Source of the DNA: Megalonaias nervosa
Lineage: Eukaryota; Mollusca; Bivalvia; Unionida; Unionidae
Reading direction: 5' to 3'
NCBI GenBank assembly: GCA_016617855.1
Contig: JAECUM010001901.1
Location: 62,001 to 126,000, forward strand
DNA length: 64,000 nt
The notes under the pieces are model-generated. The model was not told the DNA's origin. It was given only the letters and a program-made list of their open reading frames with translations, and did not search any database. Numbering within the stretch: position 1 is the first letter of the stretch; the number at the start of each line of letters is the position of its first letter. Positions 10,780-22,644 of the stretch are shown one piece after another. The translations under genes were made by a program, and so were the position numbers.

Positions 10780-12399
10780 TTTTAAGCAGGCATGCTCCAC
10801 CATGGACCTAATCATAGCTATCACAGTTGTATCACAGAGAAGAAGGCTGCCCAGCTCTGAGAGGAACAGGGTCTTGCTTGGGCCCCAATAGGGCTCCTGG
10901 AAAAGGTCCAACAGGTTGTCCCCAAAACAAGACCACATCATGTCCATGTACCGATTCACAAGGTGAGAACGTATTGAGCTATCAGCGCTGTCGCCCCATG
11001 AGACACTTTTGCGTACTGAATCACTACGTGAAAGAACCAGTGTGTCAGAGTGCCCTTTAGGAGGTTTGCCCAAATTTGGAGAGTCAGCCTGAATTTTGAT
11101 GGGCTTTTTAGGATTAGGTTTGGAAGTGTTTTGAAGAAGATTTGTAGAATTGCACACAATCAAAAGAAAACTTTCGGCAAATGAATGTTCCCTTTGAGCC
11201 ATTTCCAGTAATGGTGACATAAAACTAGAGAGGTCTGGTGCTCGTAAGCTGCCAATTCTTAAGATGGATGCACTAAGACTTGTCGTACTTCCCGTGGCTG
11301 TGTGATAGTCCGATGTGTCGTTATTTTGATTTGATTTGTTGCATGTTCTGTCCTCATTCCATGCATATGCAGGTAACTTGCTCGAATGTAGCACTCTCAT
11401 AAAGTCATCATTTCTTGTAAAGAATCGATGTGTCACTAAGGCTGCATGTTTCGACCTCTCATTTGCTAGGGTTTGAAGCATTTTCGTAAACGGAAAAACT
11501 TTAACATTTTCTCCTATGTCTGCTAGAGAGTTTGTTATTATATGGTCAAACATCAGCCTATAGTTGGCTAACTTCCTGGAATCAAGGCTGAGTTTACTGG
11601 ACGGAACTGACCCATTCATTTTCACTCCATTTACGATATTATTGAAATCTTCCAAACCACGTGTGATATTCCAAATCACCTCATGAGTAACCTCTTTTAG
11701 GTCACCATGTGCAAATACTTGCAGACCAATCTGTATTAACCTCTCTAACCACCAGATTGCATTATTTCTCAACTGTAACAATCTTGTTCGGACATGATCC
11801 AGCTCAAAAAAGAGTTCACCCAAAATTGGCTGCAGCCATTGATTTGTGTGGAGTTTCTGCTTGAGACAGTTCCAGTGCCCAATCTGAGTTCGCAAGTCCT
11901 CACACAGAGCATTTAAGCACACCAATTTACTTATTGGCACAGACATAATACAATCATGAGTTATCGCATACAATGTCCTGTTCTCTGCCATTACTAAATT
12001 CTCAAGATCTTGTACATAAGTCGCAGCTGCCTTGATTCGAACCACGCAATCTCTAAGAAGATCTATACGTGCATGCTCCGTCATTAAGTGACGTAATTTC
12101 TGGTATTTCTTCCCAAGAGGAACTGCATGATGACAATGAATGAAACTAATGCTTCCATTTTCTGGATTGCGTTTCGCAACATGACCACCAGGATTTAGCA
12201 CTTGAAATGTCTTCCTTAACATTCTCACCACCTCTCCGCCATCGTTAACATCGAAGCAAGACTCCAAACTTTCAGCCACCTGTATGAAATCACGTTCTGA
12301 CAGCAATCCGAAATTAGTGACATCAAACTTGTAGCTTGTTGTGTGGGAACCACCACCATTTGTAGAGGATGAAACCCCATACAGAGGCGGTAGATCCAT
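10779..12399 (-). CDS. CCDC142-like protein, first coding exon (540 residues, 3' part missing)
   Basis: This exon begins at ATG 12399 in a good context (G at -3, G at +4), with an in-frame stop TAG at 12432-12430 that fixes the start. It stays open for 540 codons and ends at a strong donor. The protein is soluble and mostly helical, with no signal peptide or membrane segment. Residues about 95-345 form a helical block, including a DLLRDCVVRIKAA stretch (113-125), NNAIWWLERL (212-221) and a FP-x-TKMLQTL-x-x-ER block (302-314). Residues 350-475 are a Ser/Asn/Lys-rich, probably disordered linker. Residues 485-540 are helical again, with RYMDMMW and the YWGPSKT segment. From memory, order and spacing of the FP..L..L..ER block and of the W-rich segment resemble vertebrate CCDC142, a poorly characterised coiled-coil-annotated protein of about 750 residues, so 200 or more C-terminal residues should lie on exons at lower coordinates; none could be recognised. 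Molecular function is unknown. The family call needs a profile search; that it is a real conserved exon is much surer. Confidence 0.72.
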
Positions 12400-12446
12400 T
12401 GCTGTATTTGTTCTTTTCCTTTCACTTCCCTAGCTTGTTGCAGATT
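12400..12446 (-). other. 5' UTR segment with candidate splice acceptor
   Basis: Upstream of the ATG the transcript-sense sequence has TAG in frame at 12432-12430. Before it comes a T-rich run, then TGTTGACAG (AG at 12448-12447), a plausible acceptor. If used, the exon is 12446-10779 and another untranslated exon lies at higher coordinates. Confidence 0.4.
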
Positions 12447-12724
12447 CTGTCAACATCGCAAAAACAAATCCACTTATGGATTATCCATCCTGTCCTAATG
12501 TAAAAAGAAAATTCAAGTTAATGAGAATAAAGCCATACACGTGGTCTGAGTCAACTCTGAAGGAGTACAATGGCTATTTGCCTTTTAATTTTAATTTTTT
12601 TTTTTTAATTTCACATTGTGAAATCAAATCATTAAAATACAGCTGAATTTAAAACAATTCCAAAGTCCTAATTAAATAATATCTATGTATGGAAATGTTC
12701 ATCAATTGTGACAAGATTTTTACA

Positions 12725-12850
12725 AATGCGCATTTTTGGACCATACAAATGTGATAATTTGGACCAAACAAATGTGAATATTTGGGTCATATAAATGTGA
12801 ATATTTGGACCACACAAATGTGAATATCTGGACCAAACAATGTGAATATT
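12725..12850. repeat. Short minisatellite, unit about 24 bp
   Basis: Five to six units of ACAAATGTGAATATTTGGACC occur with small changes (first written within 20 bases: ACAAATGTGAATATTTGGAC). They lie just upstream of the CCDC142-like exon. Confidence 0.9.
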
Positions 12851-13243
12851 TAGAAAACATTCAATAGATCTAGTTCCTAACTATAGTGCTGGTCAACTAA
12901 TTTCACCAACAGAAATTGCAACAGAATAATTATGCATCAGCTGACTAGTGAATTGCTTCTAAACTGATTTGCCAGTACAAATTACTGACACAAAGTCAAA
13001 CATTTACTTAATTAGAACCCCATCCAATAAATCAGTCTGATTAACAGACCTCCAGTACTTGTTTCCTTCTGACTGGAAGCTGAGTTTTGCCATACTGAAT
13101 CAGATACATACTGTATATTACCTAAAACCAGTCTACAGCTATACTGACCAGATACCTCTATAATGGGTTCCTAATCATGAGCTGACTCAATTACCAAAGA
13201 TATTTGCTTATAAGAAACACCCACCAACAAATGGTTTTTCCTT
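12851..13243. other. Spacer, nothing recognised
   Basis: No coding signal or repeat is seen. Confidence 0.4.
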
Positions 13244-13364
<121 letters not shown>

Positions 13365-13745
13365 TAGTACTGTAATTAAGAAAATCTGCACATTCACCAG
13401 GCATTACAGACCAGTCTGTACAGCACTGTTATATAAGAGACCTAATATTGAATTTTGTAGAAAATAAATCATTTCAAGGACTTGGATGAAGAAGTATGTT
13501 CAATTGTGTTGATGTTATTAAAGCAGCTTGAACTTTAGGTCACATCCACTCCTGGAAATTATAAAGCTATAAAGCTTGAGATGTTTTTAGCCAATAAAAA
13601 AATGACATTATTTCTGAAAGCTAGTTTGTGACTTTCTGATAGTGAAACTCAATCTAAAAAAAAGTCTAAATTATTTTGGACTTAATTAACTTTGTCTAAA
13701 ATACACAACTTCATAATATTACCCTTTAACAACTCTAACATGGAA
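13365..13745. other. Spacer, nothing recognised
   Basis: No coding signal or repeat is seen. Confidence 0.4.
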
Positions 13746-14545
13746 CAAGGCCAGCATAGCCAGTGTTGTATGCAGTAGCAGGCATCTCAAACCATTACAG
13801 CATAGCCAGTGTTGTATGCAATAGCAGGCATCTCAAACCATTACAGCATAGCCAGTGTTGTATGCAATAGCAGACATCTCAAACCATTACAGCATAGCCA
13901 GTGTTGTATGCAACAGCAGGCATCTCAAACCATTACAGCACAGCCAGTGTTGTATGCAATAACAGGCATCTCAAACCATTACAGCACAGCCAGTGTTGTA
14001 TGCAATAGCAGGCATCTCAAACCATTATAGAAAACATGTAGACAGTATTGTATGTGTTAGGTATCCCAAACCATTACTGTCGTTGCCAGCACTGTATTCA
14101 ACAGTCGATATCTCAACCATTATTGCATACCCAGTGTTGGAACAGCAGATATCTCAAACCATTACTGTAGTTGCCAGTACTGTATATAATAACAGGCATC
14201 GAACCTAAAACCATTACTGCATAGCTAGTGTTTTATGTAACAATGGGCATCTTAAACAATTACTGCAGACAGTGTTGTATGTAATTACAGGCATCTTGAA
14301 CAATTACTGCACAGACAGTGTTGTATGTAACAACAGGCATCTTGAACAATTACTGCACAGACAGTGTTGTATGTAACAACAGGCATCTTAAACAATTACT
14401 GCAGACAGTGTTGTATGTAACAACAGGCATCTTAAACAATTACTGCAGACAGTGTTGTATGTAACAACAGGCATCTTGAACAATTACTGCACAGACAGTG
14501 TTGTATGTAACAACAGGCATCTTAAACCATTATTGCATAGACAGC
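13746..14545. repeat. Minisatellite, unit about 46 bp
   Basis: About seventeen units have the core CAGTGTTGTATGCAATAGCA then GGCATCTCAAACCATTAC. The left six are nearly identical. Units from about 14200 use ACAATTACTGCACAGACAGT and GTAACAACAGGCATCTT, so the array has two separately homogenised halves with a worn middle (14030-14200). Confidence 0.95.
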
Positions 14546-14734
14546 CCTTATCCAACTAGTAATTAGCAATCTTCAGCTATTTCATCAATTTCTAACTTTA
14601 TCTTACCCTTTTATTTTATATTTATCTTCACTGCTCTGGGCTATTTCTGGCTGATGTCATTTAAGCCTTGCAAACTGCAAGTCTCTTGAATTGCAACTGT
14701 TGAAATTTGGCATAATGTTCAAGAAGATTGGGAT

Positions 14735-14865
14735 CAATCTGGCTTGTTCTACTGACTGCTCCCAACAAACTGCATAGACCCAGATCTGCTGGTACATTAT
14801 GAATGGCAGATCTTGGTCTATGCAGTTTACAGCTGAACTGAATTTATTAGATAGTATATGTATGT
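14735..14865 (+). mobile_element. Two-lobed foldback (M family), one lobe
   Basis: Lobe 2 is well kept: CTGCATAGACCCAGATCTGC pairs with GCAGATCTTGGTCTATGCAG. The other lobe and one end are lost. Confidence 0.75.
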
Positions 14866-14947
14866 ATATAAGACTGCTAAAATAATTATTTTTTTGCTTG
14901 TAGTTGATAAAACAGCTCCAATGAGCTAATGTATCTCATTACCATAT

Positions 14948-14998
14948 ACACTCATTTATAAATTGAGTCCAACTACAAATTACATAGACCCTGATAAT
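14948..14998 (+). mobile_element. M-family end fragment
   Basis: CCATATACACTCATTTATAA, then GAGTCCAACTACAAATTACA and TAGACCCTGAT: an element terminus and the first lobe arm only. Confidence 0.65.
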
Positions 14999-15396
14999 GA
15001 AAATGATAATGGAAGTTACTGTTACTGGTATCTTTCTCTCTTATTTCAGGCTAAGTCATCACATATTTTGGTCTGAAGGTATTATGCACTGACACACCTC
15101 AACACAAATGAACTATGCCTGAACTATGCCATGTGAGAGACTGATGTAATTTTTATGCTCCAGATCCTGAGGAAATCTTTAAATAAGATAAGAGAAATTT
15201 CACAACTCATTTGTCTTGTGTTTTGTGACACAGAGTCTTTAAATAACTGGGAAAATATGTGACCAAGCATGCTTCATTTGTGATACAGGACCAATGTTGT
15301 CACCTTTTAAGCATATTTTGCAACATTTTTTGATTGTCTAGCAAGGAAGCAATCTGCAAACTAGACCTAGAAACCTCTGAATGTTTCTTCATTAGG
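14999..15396. other. Spacer, nothing recognised
   Basis: No gene or repeat is recognised before the next array. Confidence 0.4.
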
Positions 15397-16086
15397 GTGT
15401 TTATATGGCATTTAGAGGATAAACAAATCAATAACAATTTGATGTTTGATTTTATATGGCATTTAGTGGATAAACAAATCAATAACAATTTGATATGTGA
15501 TTTTATATGGCATTTAGTGGATAAACAAATCAATAACAATTTGACATTTGATTTTATATGGCATTTAGAGGATAAACAAATCAATAACATATGTGATTTT
15601 ATATGGCATTTAGAGGATAAACAAATCAATAACAATTTGATATGTGATTTTATATGGCATTTAGAGGATAAACATATCAATAACATATGTGATTTTATAT
15701 GGCATTTAGTGGATAAACAAATCAATAACAATTTGATATTTGATTTTATATGGCATTTAGAGGATAAACAAATCAATAACATATGTGATTTTATATGGCA
15801 TTTAGAGGATAAACAAATCAATAACAATTTGATATTTGATTTTATATGGCATTTAGAGGATAAACAAATCAATAACAATTTGATATGTGATTTTATATGG
15901 CATTTACAGGATAAACAAATCAATAACAATTTGATATGTGATTTTATATGGCATTTAGTGGATAAACAAATCAATAACATATGTGATTTTATATGGCATT
16001 TAGAGGATAAACAAATCAATAACAATTTGATATTTGATTTTATATGGCATTTAGAGGATAAACAAATCAATAACAATTTGATATGT
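15397..16086. repeat. Minisatellite of 51- and 45-bp units, open on both strands
   Basis: Fourteen units, ten of 51 bp and four of 45 bp (which lack AATTTGATA-type residues), start GATTTTATATGGCATTTAGA. Both lengths are multiples of three, so a 268-codon frame on plus (15334-16140) and a 258-codon frame on minus (16076-15300) stay open. On plus the frame repeats DFIWHLEDKQINN(NLIC); on minus it repeats LLLICLSSKCHIKSH. With no start context, splice sites or flanking domain, a repeat is far more likely than a gene. Confidence 0.93.
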
Positions 16087-16182
16087 GAGAAGTCATATGA
16101 CCAATGTTCTGTTGTTCATAGCATGTGCAGGTCAGTTTGACCCACTCTGTCATGTCATGTCCATATAATACATGGATTAAGA

Positions 16183-16187
<5 letters not shown>

Positions 16188-16274
<87 letters not shown>

Positions 16275-16313
16275 CACAGACAGACAGAGAAAGAGAGAGA
16301 GACAAAGAGAGAG
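16188..16313. repeat. (TA)n-(GA)n-(GACA) compound microsatellite
   Basis: TA tract to 16221, GA tract to about 16267, then mixed GACA/GA. It creates Ser-Leu and Ile-Tyr shadow frames. Confidence 0.97.
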
Positions 16314-16392
16314 TAATATCCCTGTGTTTTACAGTGGAATGCTTCATAATGCTAAGCAGAGGTAATATCTGATACAAATAATACTATCATAC

Positions 16393-16394
<2 letters not shown>

Positions 16395-16463
<69 letters not shown>
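16395..16463. repeat. (TA)n microsatellite
   Basis: An uninterrupted AT run of about 34 units. Confidence 0.97.
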
Positions 16464-16468
<5 letters not shown>

Positions 16469-17037
16469 TCAAGTTAGCTATGTAAATATTTCAAACATTT
16501 AAAGAGAAATGAAGATTACACTGATCGTTAATATGGTTTCCAATAAATCTATTAAATGGAAATATGTTCATGGCACATGAATGCCATCCAACATTTGTTT
16601 TTCTAAACATGCATGAGAAACTGAAGGATGTTAGGGTTCACCAAAACTGAGAAATACCCTAAACACACTATTTAACCATATAAAGGGTGCATAAAATAAG
16701 ATTTCACAGTGACCATCGTTTAGTCATATGGGCTTTTGTCACCTAGACCCATCTACAAAGCTGTATGGTTTTAGGGATCACTGTCTAAAAGTCCTCACCA
16801 AAATGCAATATCTAGGTCACTGTGTACTTACCAAGGTGCTCAGTGTCTAAGTCTGAGAAATAACCTTAATGCAAAATTGTAACAGTTGGATAGACAAGGT
16901 AACACTATCTTCTCCTCCTTATATGTTGTGGATAACTACAACATAACTTTTATATATCATGCAGTGATTTTATGTTATATTTACTTTGATATTAGCTCTA
17001 TGGACAGTGATCCCTCACTATAAAAAAACCATATAAG
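16464..17037. other. Spacer, nothing recognised
   Basis: No gene is recognised. Its last 100 bp resemble the following array weakly (GTGATCCCTCACTATAA). Confidence 0.4.
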
Positions 17038-17960
17038 TGTACATTGTTACTGCTAATGTCACCTTATAATGGGGTACATTGTAGTATAGTGATCTCTTGC
17101 TATAATTGTAGTATAGTGATCTCTTGCTATATCACTGTTCAAGAAAGCCAAGAATATACTGTGTTATGTGAGGTTACTTTATCCTGGGGTGCAATATACA
17201 TAGTATAGTGACCTAACACTATAACACATTTCATGGGAGTCATCAAAGTGTACCATGTTATATATGAGGTTACCTTATTATGGGTTACAATATACAATGT
17301 ATAGTGATCACTCATTATAACACTTTTCAAGTTAATCATTAAAGTGTACCATGTTGTACATGAGGTTACCTTATCATGGGGTGCAATATACATAGTACAC
17401 TGATCCCTCATTATAATACTTCAAATGAGTCCTCAAAGTGTACCATGTTATATCTGAGATTACCTTATCCCGGGGTGCAATATACATAGTACGCTGATTC
17501 CTCATTATAACACTTCAAATGAGTCCTCAAAGTGTACCATGTTGTATGTGAGGATACCTTATTCTGGGGTACAATATACATCAGATAGTGATCCCAAATT
17601 AAAAAACTTTTCAAATGATTCATCAAAGTGTAGCATATCATACATGAGGATAACTTATCCTTGGGTGGAATATACATAATATAGTGATCTCTCAATATAA
17701 CACTTTTCAAGTGATTCATCTAAGTGTACCATATCATATGTGAGGTTACATTATCCTGGGGTACAATATACATCATATAGTGATCCCTCATTGTAACACT
17801 TTAAATGAGATATCAAAGTGTACCATGTGATATGTGAGGTTACCTAACACCAAGGTACATTATACACAGTACTGTAATCCCTCACTATAACACTGTTCAA
17901 GGGAATCATCGACGTCTAGTGTTATTTGTGAGGTCACCTTATAATGGGGTACAAGCATGA
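17038..17960. repeat. Long-unit minisatellite, about 96 bp
   Basis: About nine units contain AGTGATCCCTCATTATAACA, a CATCAAAGTGTACCATGTTA segment, TGTGAGGTTACCTTAT, and GGGGTACAATATACATA. Short minus-strand open frames repeating MYI and KVTS come from this array. Confidence 0.93.
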
Positions 17961-18083
17961 CATTATTTGAAAATACAATGTAATCTATGATCATACCAGC
18001 CTTATCAAAGGGATTACAATATACAGAGGCACATTACAGTGAAGGACAGCTGTACTTTGACATGTTCACAAGTATATGATGTA

Positions 18084-18301
18084 CCATATGTACTTGCTTA
18101 TAGGTCAAGTCGTACTGCAAACTGCAAAAACCCAGATCTGCCACTGCATAATGCGTCAAAGATCTGGGTCTGTGCAGTTTGTTAGGAATAACCAGTAGAA
18201 CAAATAACACAGACCCTGATCTGCAGGTGCATTATGCAATGGCAGAGCACAATCATAATTGTTTGCAGTTTGACTTGACTTATAAGCAAGTATCTATGGT
18301 A
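18084..18301 (-). mobile_element. Two-lobed foldback (M family), reverse order
   Basis: Ends are CCATATGTACTTGCTTATAG and CTTATAAGCAAGTATCTATGG. The sharper lobe (AACCCAGATCTGCC with AAGATCTGGGTCTGTGCAGT) comes first; the AGACCCTGATCTGC lobe comes second. Confidence 0.82.
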
Positions 18302-18397
18302 CAAAATGTGTACCACATCACTGTAGCCATAATAAGAATACATAATTTCACCCTATAATAATGTAATCATGTAGGACAGAATAGTTTGAAGTATGCA

Positions 18398-18560
18398 TGG
18401 GAGCCAAGGTATTTCAGCTGGTAGAGCACTAGAATCATAATCCATGGGTTACTGGTTCAAGACACCTGTCCAGGCCAGCCCAGCACTTAGCTCCCATTTC
18501 CACAGCATGATACAGTCAATACTGTGTTTGAAGCGCTGTTAAAACCAAGAAAGTGTATGT
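18398..18560 (+). mobile_element. SINE-D copy (tRNA-like head)
   Basis: GAGCCAAGGTATTTCAGCTG, GTAGAGCACTAGAATCATAA and TGGTTCAAGACACC form a tRNA-like head with an A-box-like and a weak B-box-like element. ATTTCCACAGCATGATACAG and GTGTTTGAAGCGCTGTTAAA follow. The body is shared with 18899-19015 and 28000-28140. Confidence 0.6.
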
Positions 18561-18898
18561 ACATGTCTATTATGGACAGCTCTTAAAATCATTTATGATT
18601 TTTAATTAAATTTTAAATCCAGTGAAATTTTAACACAGTATCTTGAATAAATACTGTTCTAAGACTAACGAGAACAATTAACAGCCACAACCCTTACTCC
18701 TCATAGACCTGTGTTGCTATAGGTAAAAAAAAATATATACCGACCCAAACAAAGAAATGCCTCATTTTGACAAATGTATTTTATATACCAAAATAAATCT
18801 GTTGTAAATATATAATCTTCTGTAAGTATAAAATATGAATTAAAAGTCTGGATTTTAAAAGGTGATTGTTTCTTTTTTGGGTTGATATACATCTCATA
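18561..18898. other. Spacer, nothing recognised
   Basis: AT-rich. Open frames here have no recognisable domain. Confidence 0.4.
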
Positions 18899-19015
18899 AA
18901 GGAGCCACTGTAGCTAAGTTGATTACATACAGTAAACGTCTTTGGGGAAAGGCACTCCTGAGATTTCCACAGCATGATATAGTCACTAATGTGTTAAAAG
19001 AAACATATAAACCAA
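18899..19015 (+). mobile_element. SINE-D fragment
   Basis: GAGCCACTGTAGCTAAGTTG, GGGGAAAGGCACTCC, TTCCACAGCATGATATAGTC and AATGTGTTAAAAG match the SINE-D order. Confidence 0.55.
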
Positions 19016-19963
19016 CCAACCATATTTCCTTAGTTAAGATGTGAAAATGACTTACCTCAACCAAACTTAATAATTTCTAGTACTGACTGCCTAAACATTA
19101 TATCTGCCAAAAAACTGAACTAAATGTATATGCATATGTATAGATAAATAACCTCATCTTCAGGCAAGTTCCAATGAAAATGGAAGCCATATAGAAATTA
19201 GACCTCTTTAGTAAATGTCCGCATGAGTACCAATCCTAGGTCAAGTGAGATTTATACGTCAGGTATTTCAATATTGATTGGAATTACAAGCACATTGTGC
19301 AGATTCAATACCCTGGAACACAATCTAAACACACGACCAACCAGAAATGTCGAATACTCTACACGTAAGCTCAATATCCTGACATTATCTTGAATAAATC
19401 ATAAGAAGACTAGCATTATAGTTCATTAAAATTCCAATACTTGGTACACTTCTAAAATGAATGCATTAGGTTAGTAATGGATGCATCAATTAAACCTTAA
19501 AAAGTGAACACTAATATATCTAACTATAAAAAAACCAAAAAATAATATGGGACATTCAAGCCTTTTTACAAAATGTTCATACTTCAGATATACTTATTCA
19601 GTGATAATTACTACAGATATCAAAACATAAGGGCTACTTAAGTGTTCCATTGTAGTTACTTTCAAATATCTATGATATCTCACAAAGGGAGAAAAAATTT
19701 CACAGGATTTTGGGCTATTTCAGTCCCAATTCAATTGAAACTGATTTCACAGAAAAATACATTTGTCATGCTTACAGTTTTGTTGCAATCATTAGAAAAC
19801 TGAATGACATTTATCAAAATTGCCATGCACACATTTTCACAAGTTGTAGCTTGAGACAACCTGTAGATAAACGAAATTAAGACCACTTCAGGTAATAATG
19901 GAATTAATCAAATAAAAGTTAATTTAAATAATGTCAAATGTATAAATCCACATGAAATTAATC
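19016..19963. other. Spacer, nothing recognised
   Basis: About 950 bp of AT-rich sequence with no coding signal. No clear repeat is seen. Confidence 0.4.
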
Positions 19964-20182
19964 TACTGTATACACTCACAAGTCCAGTCAAACTGCAAAC
20001 AACAAAGATCTTGATCTGCCATACCATAATGTGCCTGCAGATCTGGGTCTATGTTGCTTGATATACTGATTACTCCAAACAAAACTGCATAGACCCAGAT
20101 CTGCTGGCACATTATGCAATGGCAGATCTGTGTCTGTGCAGTTTGCAGTTGGACTTGACATAAAAGCAAGAATATACAGTAA
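19964..20182 (+). mobile_element. Two-lobed foldback (M family)
   Basis: Lobe 1 pairs AACAAAGATCTTGATCTGCC with GCAGATCTGGGTCTATGTTG. Lobe 2 pairs CTGCATAGACCCAGATCTGC with GCAGATCTGTGTCTGTGCAG. A GTAATAAAAGTTAATTTAAA phrase on each side (about 19912 and 20179) is a direct repeat of flanking DNA longer than a TA duplication, so a local duplication probably accompanied this copy. Confidence 0.82.
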
Positions 20183-20911
20183 TAAAAGTTAATTTAAATA
20201 ATGTCATATACATAAATCCACATGGAAGTATTCTCAGTCTAAATTGGCCCAAGCATAATCCTGCTGGTTAAAACAAGGTACAATTTTATGCTGACAACTG
20301 ACAATATTGCAATTAGAATAATAAATCTTTTTATACAAACCTTTTAACTTCCCCCTCATTTTACCATTTTTAAACTAAATTATCACTGCAATACAAAACA
20401 TGCAGACAGAAAGAAAAAAAAATGCAAATATCCAGGTTTAGACCATTAACTCACACATCACTGACCACCAGGACTGGGAGAATTTGAAACCTGTCACTAT
20501 TTACTACTGCTATTGATCCATATGAAACAAACTACAAAACAAAATCATTTTCCCTAAAATCAGTGGGAGTCCATTAACAAGAAGAGGCCCAAGTGGACCT
20601 GATATTGCTCAACTGCCTTACATCTTACAATAACTTAACAGCTAACCATTTCATTAAGGAGGTTTATGTAGTATTGTAAGAATGCAACATAGGTAAAAAT
20701 GTATATCTTGATGATTTTACCTATTTTACTATATCCTGAAAATTTTTTTTTTATATAGATAATGGCATAATTAATATGCACAGTGTCTGGCTCATAATAG
20801 ATGTTATCCATGATCTTGATAGAAATTCCTTTGATACATGCCACCCCCACCCCTTTGTGCTTGGCAATGTATAACATGCCTACACACCCTCCTACATTCA
20901 TCAGAGATGAC
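20183..20911. other. Spacer, nothing recognised
   Basis: No gene is seen. The 98-codon minus frame at 20931-20635 has no recognised domain. Confidence 0.4.
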
Positions 20912-21010
20912 TGATGGAGGCCAAGAGCCACTGCTGTTTAGTGGTTAGTATGCCAGATTTGTGACAAAAGGCTGTGGGTTAGAATCCTACCATCAGACCA
21001 GCCTGGGATT
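20912..21010 (+). mobile_element. SINE-C head fragment
   Basis: GTTTAGTGGTTAGTATGCCA (A-box-like) and GTGGGTTAGAATCCTAC (B-box-like), then ATCAGACCAGCCTGG. Shares these phrases with 23410-23545. Confidence 0.65.
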
Positions 21011-21049
21011 TAATAATCAATGATCTTAATAAATTATATGGAAATTGGA

Positions 21050-22010
21050 TGAGAAATTGTTATATATATATATTTAATTTGCATTGTTTGTTAGTGTTTT
21101 TTTTAATTTTTTTTTATTTCATTATATGCTTTTGTAATGTAACATTGTATGTTGGACTTAACCTTGTCCAAAATCAAGTTTATTTTCTACTTGACCTGAA
21201 TTATTGAGATTTTAAAATTTTATTTTATTCTATAAACAACTAACACATAGCTAAAATATTCTCTATGTGTATGGATTTATTATCAGGGGATCTTTATTAA
21301 TAGAAGTAAATATGTTTATTTGGGTCTGGGTCTAGGTCATTGGAATTCCTCTACAATTTATCTGGTGTACCTGACATTGTCCAGGTTATATATTATAGTT
21401 TTGGCAAAAGACTTTCTAATTATAACTAACATTTTATTTTGTAAACATTAAGAACTTTCTAGAAGGTTATTTTCCATTAGGTATTTTTTAGAAAATGTTA
21501 ATTGTGACCTGAGGTCAAGTAGAAGACTACATAATCTCGTTACCAGAAAAAAATATTAATTTGTGCTTCAGATCTAGCAGAATCATTTTGAATTATTGTG
21601 TTCAGTATTCAATTGGGCTGGATTTTATTTCTTCAAATTGTTCAAGTGAATTCTCTCTAGAAATATAGAGTGCTCATTAAAAAATAATATTCTTAGACAG
21701 AGACATTCACTGGGATTTATAGTGAATTCAGTCCTGGAATTATATTACTGTGTTTCAACAAACGACTGTTGGCACATCAGCATTATACAGGTCATCACAG
21801 ACACATCAACCCTTCAGCACTGGATTTAATTTGGATTTCTACTAGTTTGTTCAGAACTTTAAATTATTAGGACTTATGTCTGTAATTCTAGGATTATTTT
21901 GGGATTTGTTCGCAATACCGTAAGATCTTTTTTTCATTTTCACTTTGTATTCTAGGGAAAATAAATTATTTGTTGAATTTTACAAAGCTTGTTGCTTTTC
22001 ATTCTTTTCT
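21050..22010 (+). mobile_element. Dispersed family X, copy A
   Basis: An almost 1-kb segment that aligns along its length with 46196-47330. Shared landmarks in order are TATTTAATTTGCATTGTTTG, TCATTATATGCTTTTG, ACCTTGTCCAAAATCAAGTT, CTACTTGACCTGAAT, TTGTGACCTGAGGTCAAGTA, AAGTGCTCAT-like GAGTGCTCATTAAAA, GGATTTCTACTAG, TCTGTAATTCTAGGATTATT, CACTTTGTATTCTAGGGAAA and ACAAAGCTTGTTG. No coding frame survives. It may be a non-autonomous element or part of a larger one; class is unknown. At about 21950-21965 it holds the uninterrupted site where copy B carries a SINE. Confidence 0.75.
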
Positions 22011-22274
22011 GTTCCTTATTTTAAGAGCACAGAATATAGCCTATATAGCTAGAGAGGTAACAAGTTCAGCCAGTCAGATTGCTGATCTGGTTTGTTATAG
22101 AACCAGTCTATCACAATGGTAATATATAAGCTCAAGGTGAAGCAACCCTCATTGGAATTTGGTCTCTTAAGTGGTAACAAGCTCAGCCAAGTAGAAACAA
22201 GATTATCTTATCAATATGTGTAGATCTTGCCCCTAGTCAAACTCATCCAACATCTTGATAGTATAAGACAACCC

Positions 22275-22462
22275 AACAAGTCTAATCAAAATCTGATAAG
22301 ATATACTGTTAATAGATTTTTCATAAGTTGAGTCAATCAGATGCAATACCATAGCCAAAAAATATGCATGAATAACAAGTCTGATCAAAATCTGATAAGA
22401 TATATTGTTGATAAATTTTTCAAAAGTTGAGTCAATCAGCTGCATGGCCAAAAATATGCATG
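22275..22462. repeat. Tandem duplication of about 100 bp
   Basis: ACAAGTCTAATCAAAATCTG / ACAAGTCTGATCAAAATCTG, then TTGAGTCAATCAG and AAATATGCATG are present in both halves. Confidence 0.85.
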
Positions 22463-22644
22463 TTGACTCATAATCATAGTTAAACAAGGTTTTTAACAGA
22501 GATATCTGACACAATAATAAGTTCTTAAAAAATGTGTAAATTCCAAAAATATTATTTTATGTCATAAAGTAAAAATATGTTGAACTTACACTTATACTGT
22601 ATTATTTTCAGTCTTCAACAATTCCTAATTTGTGTGAATAATGG

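Noticed and set aside
12225..12425. Minus-strand frame starting upstream of the CCDC142-like ATG
   Set aside because: Out of frame with the long exon, and its start codon is GTG.
15300..16140. Two overlapping open frames of about 260 codons on opposite strands
   Set aside because: They are translations of one minisatellite whose units lack stops; no conserved flank or splice signal was seen.
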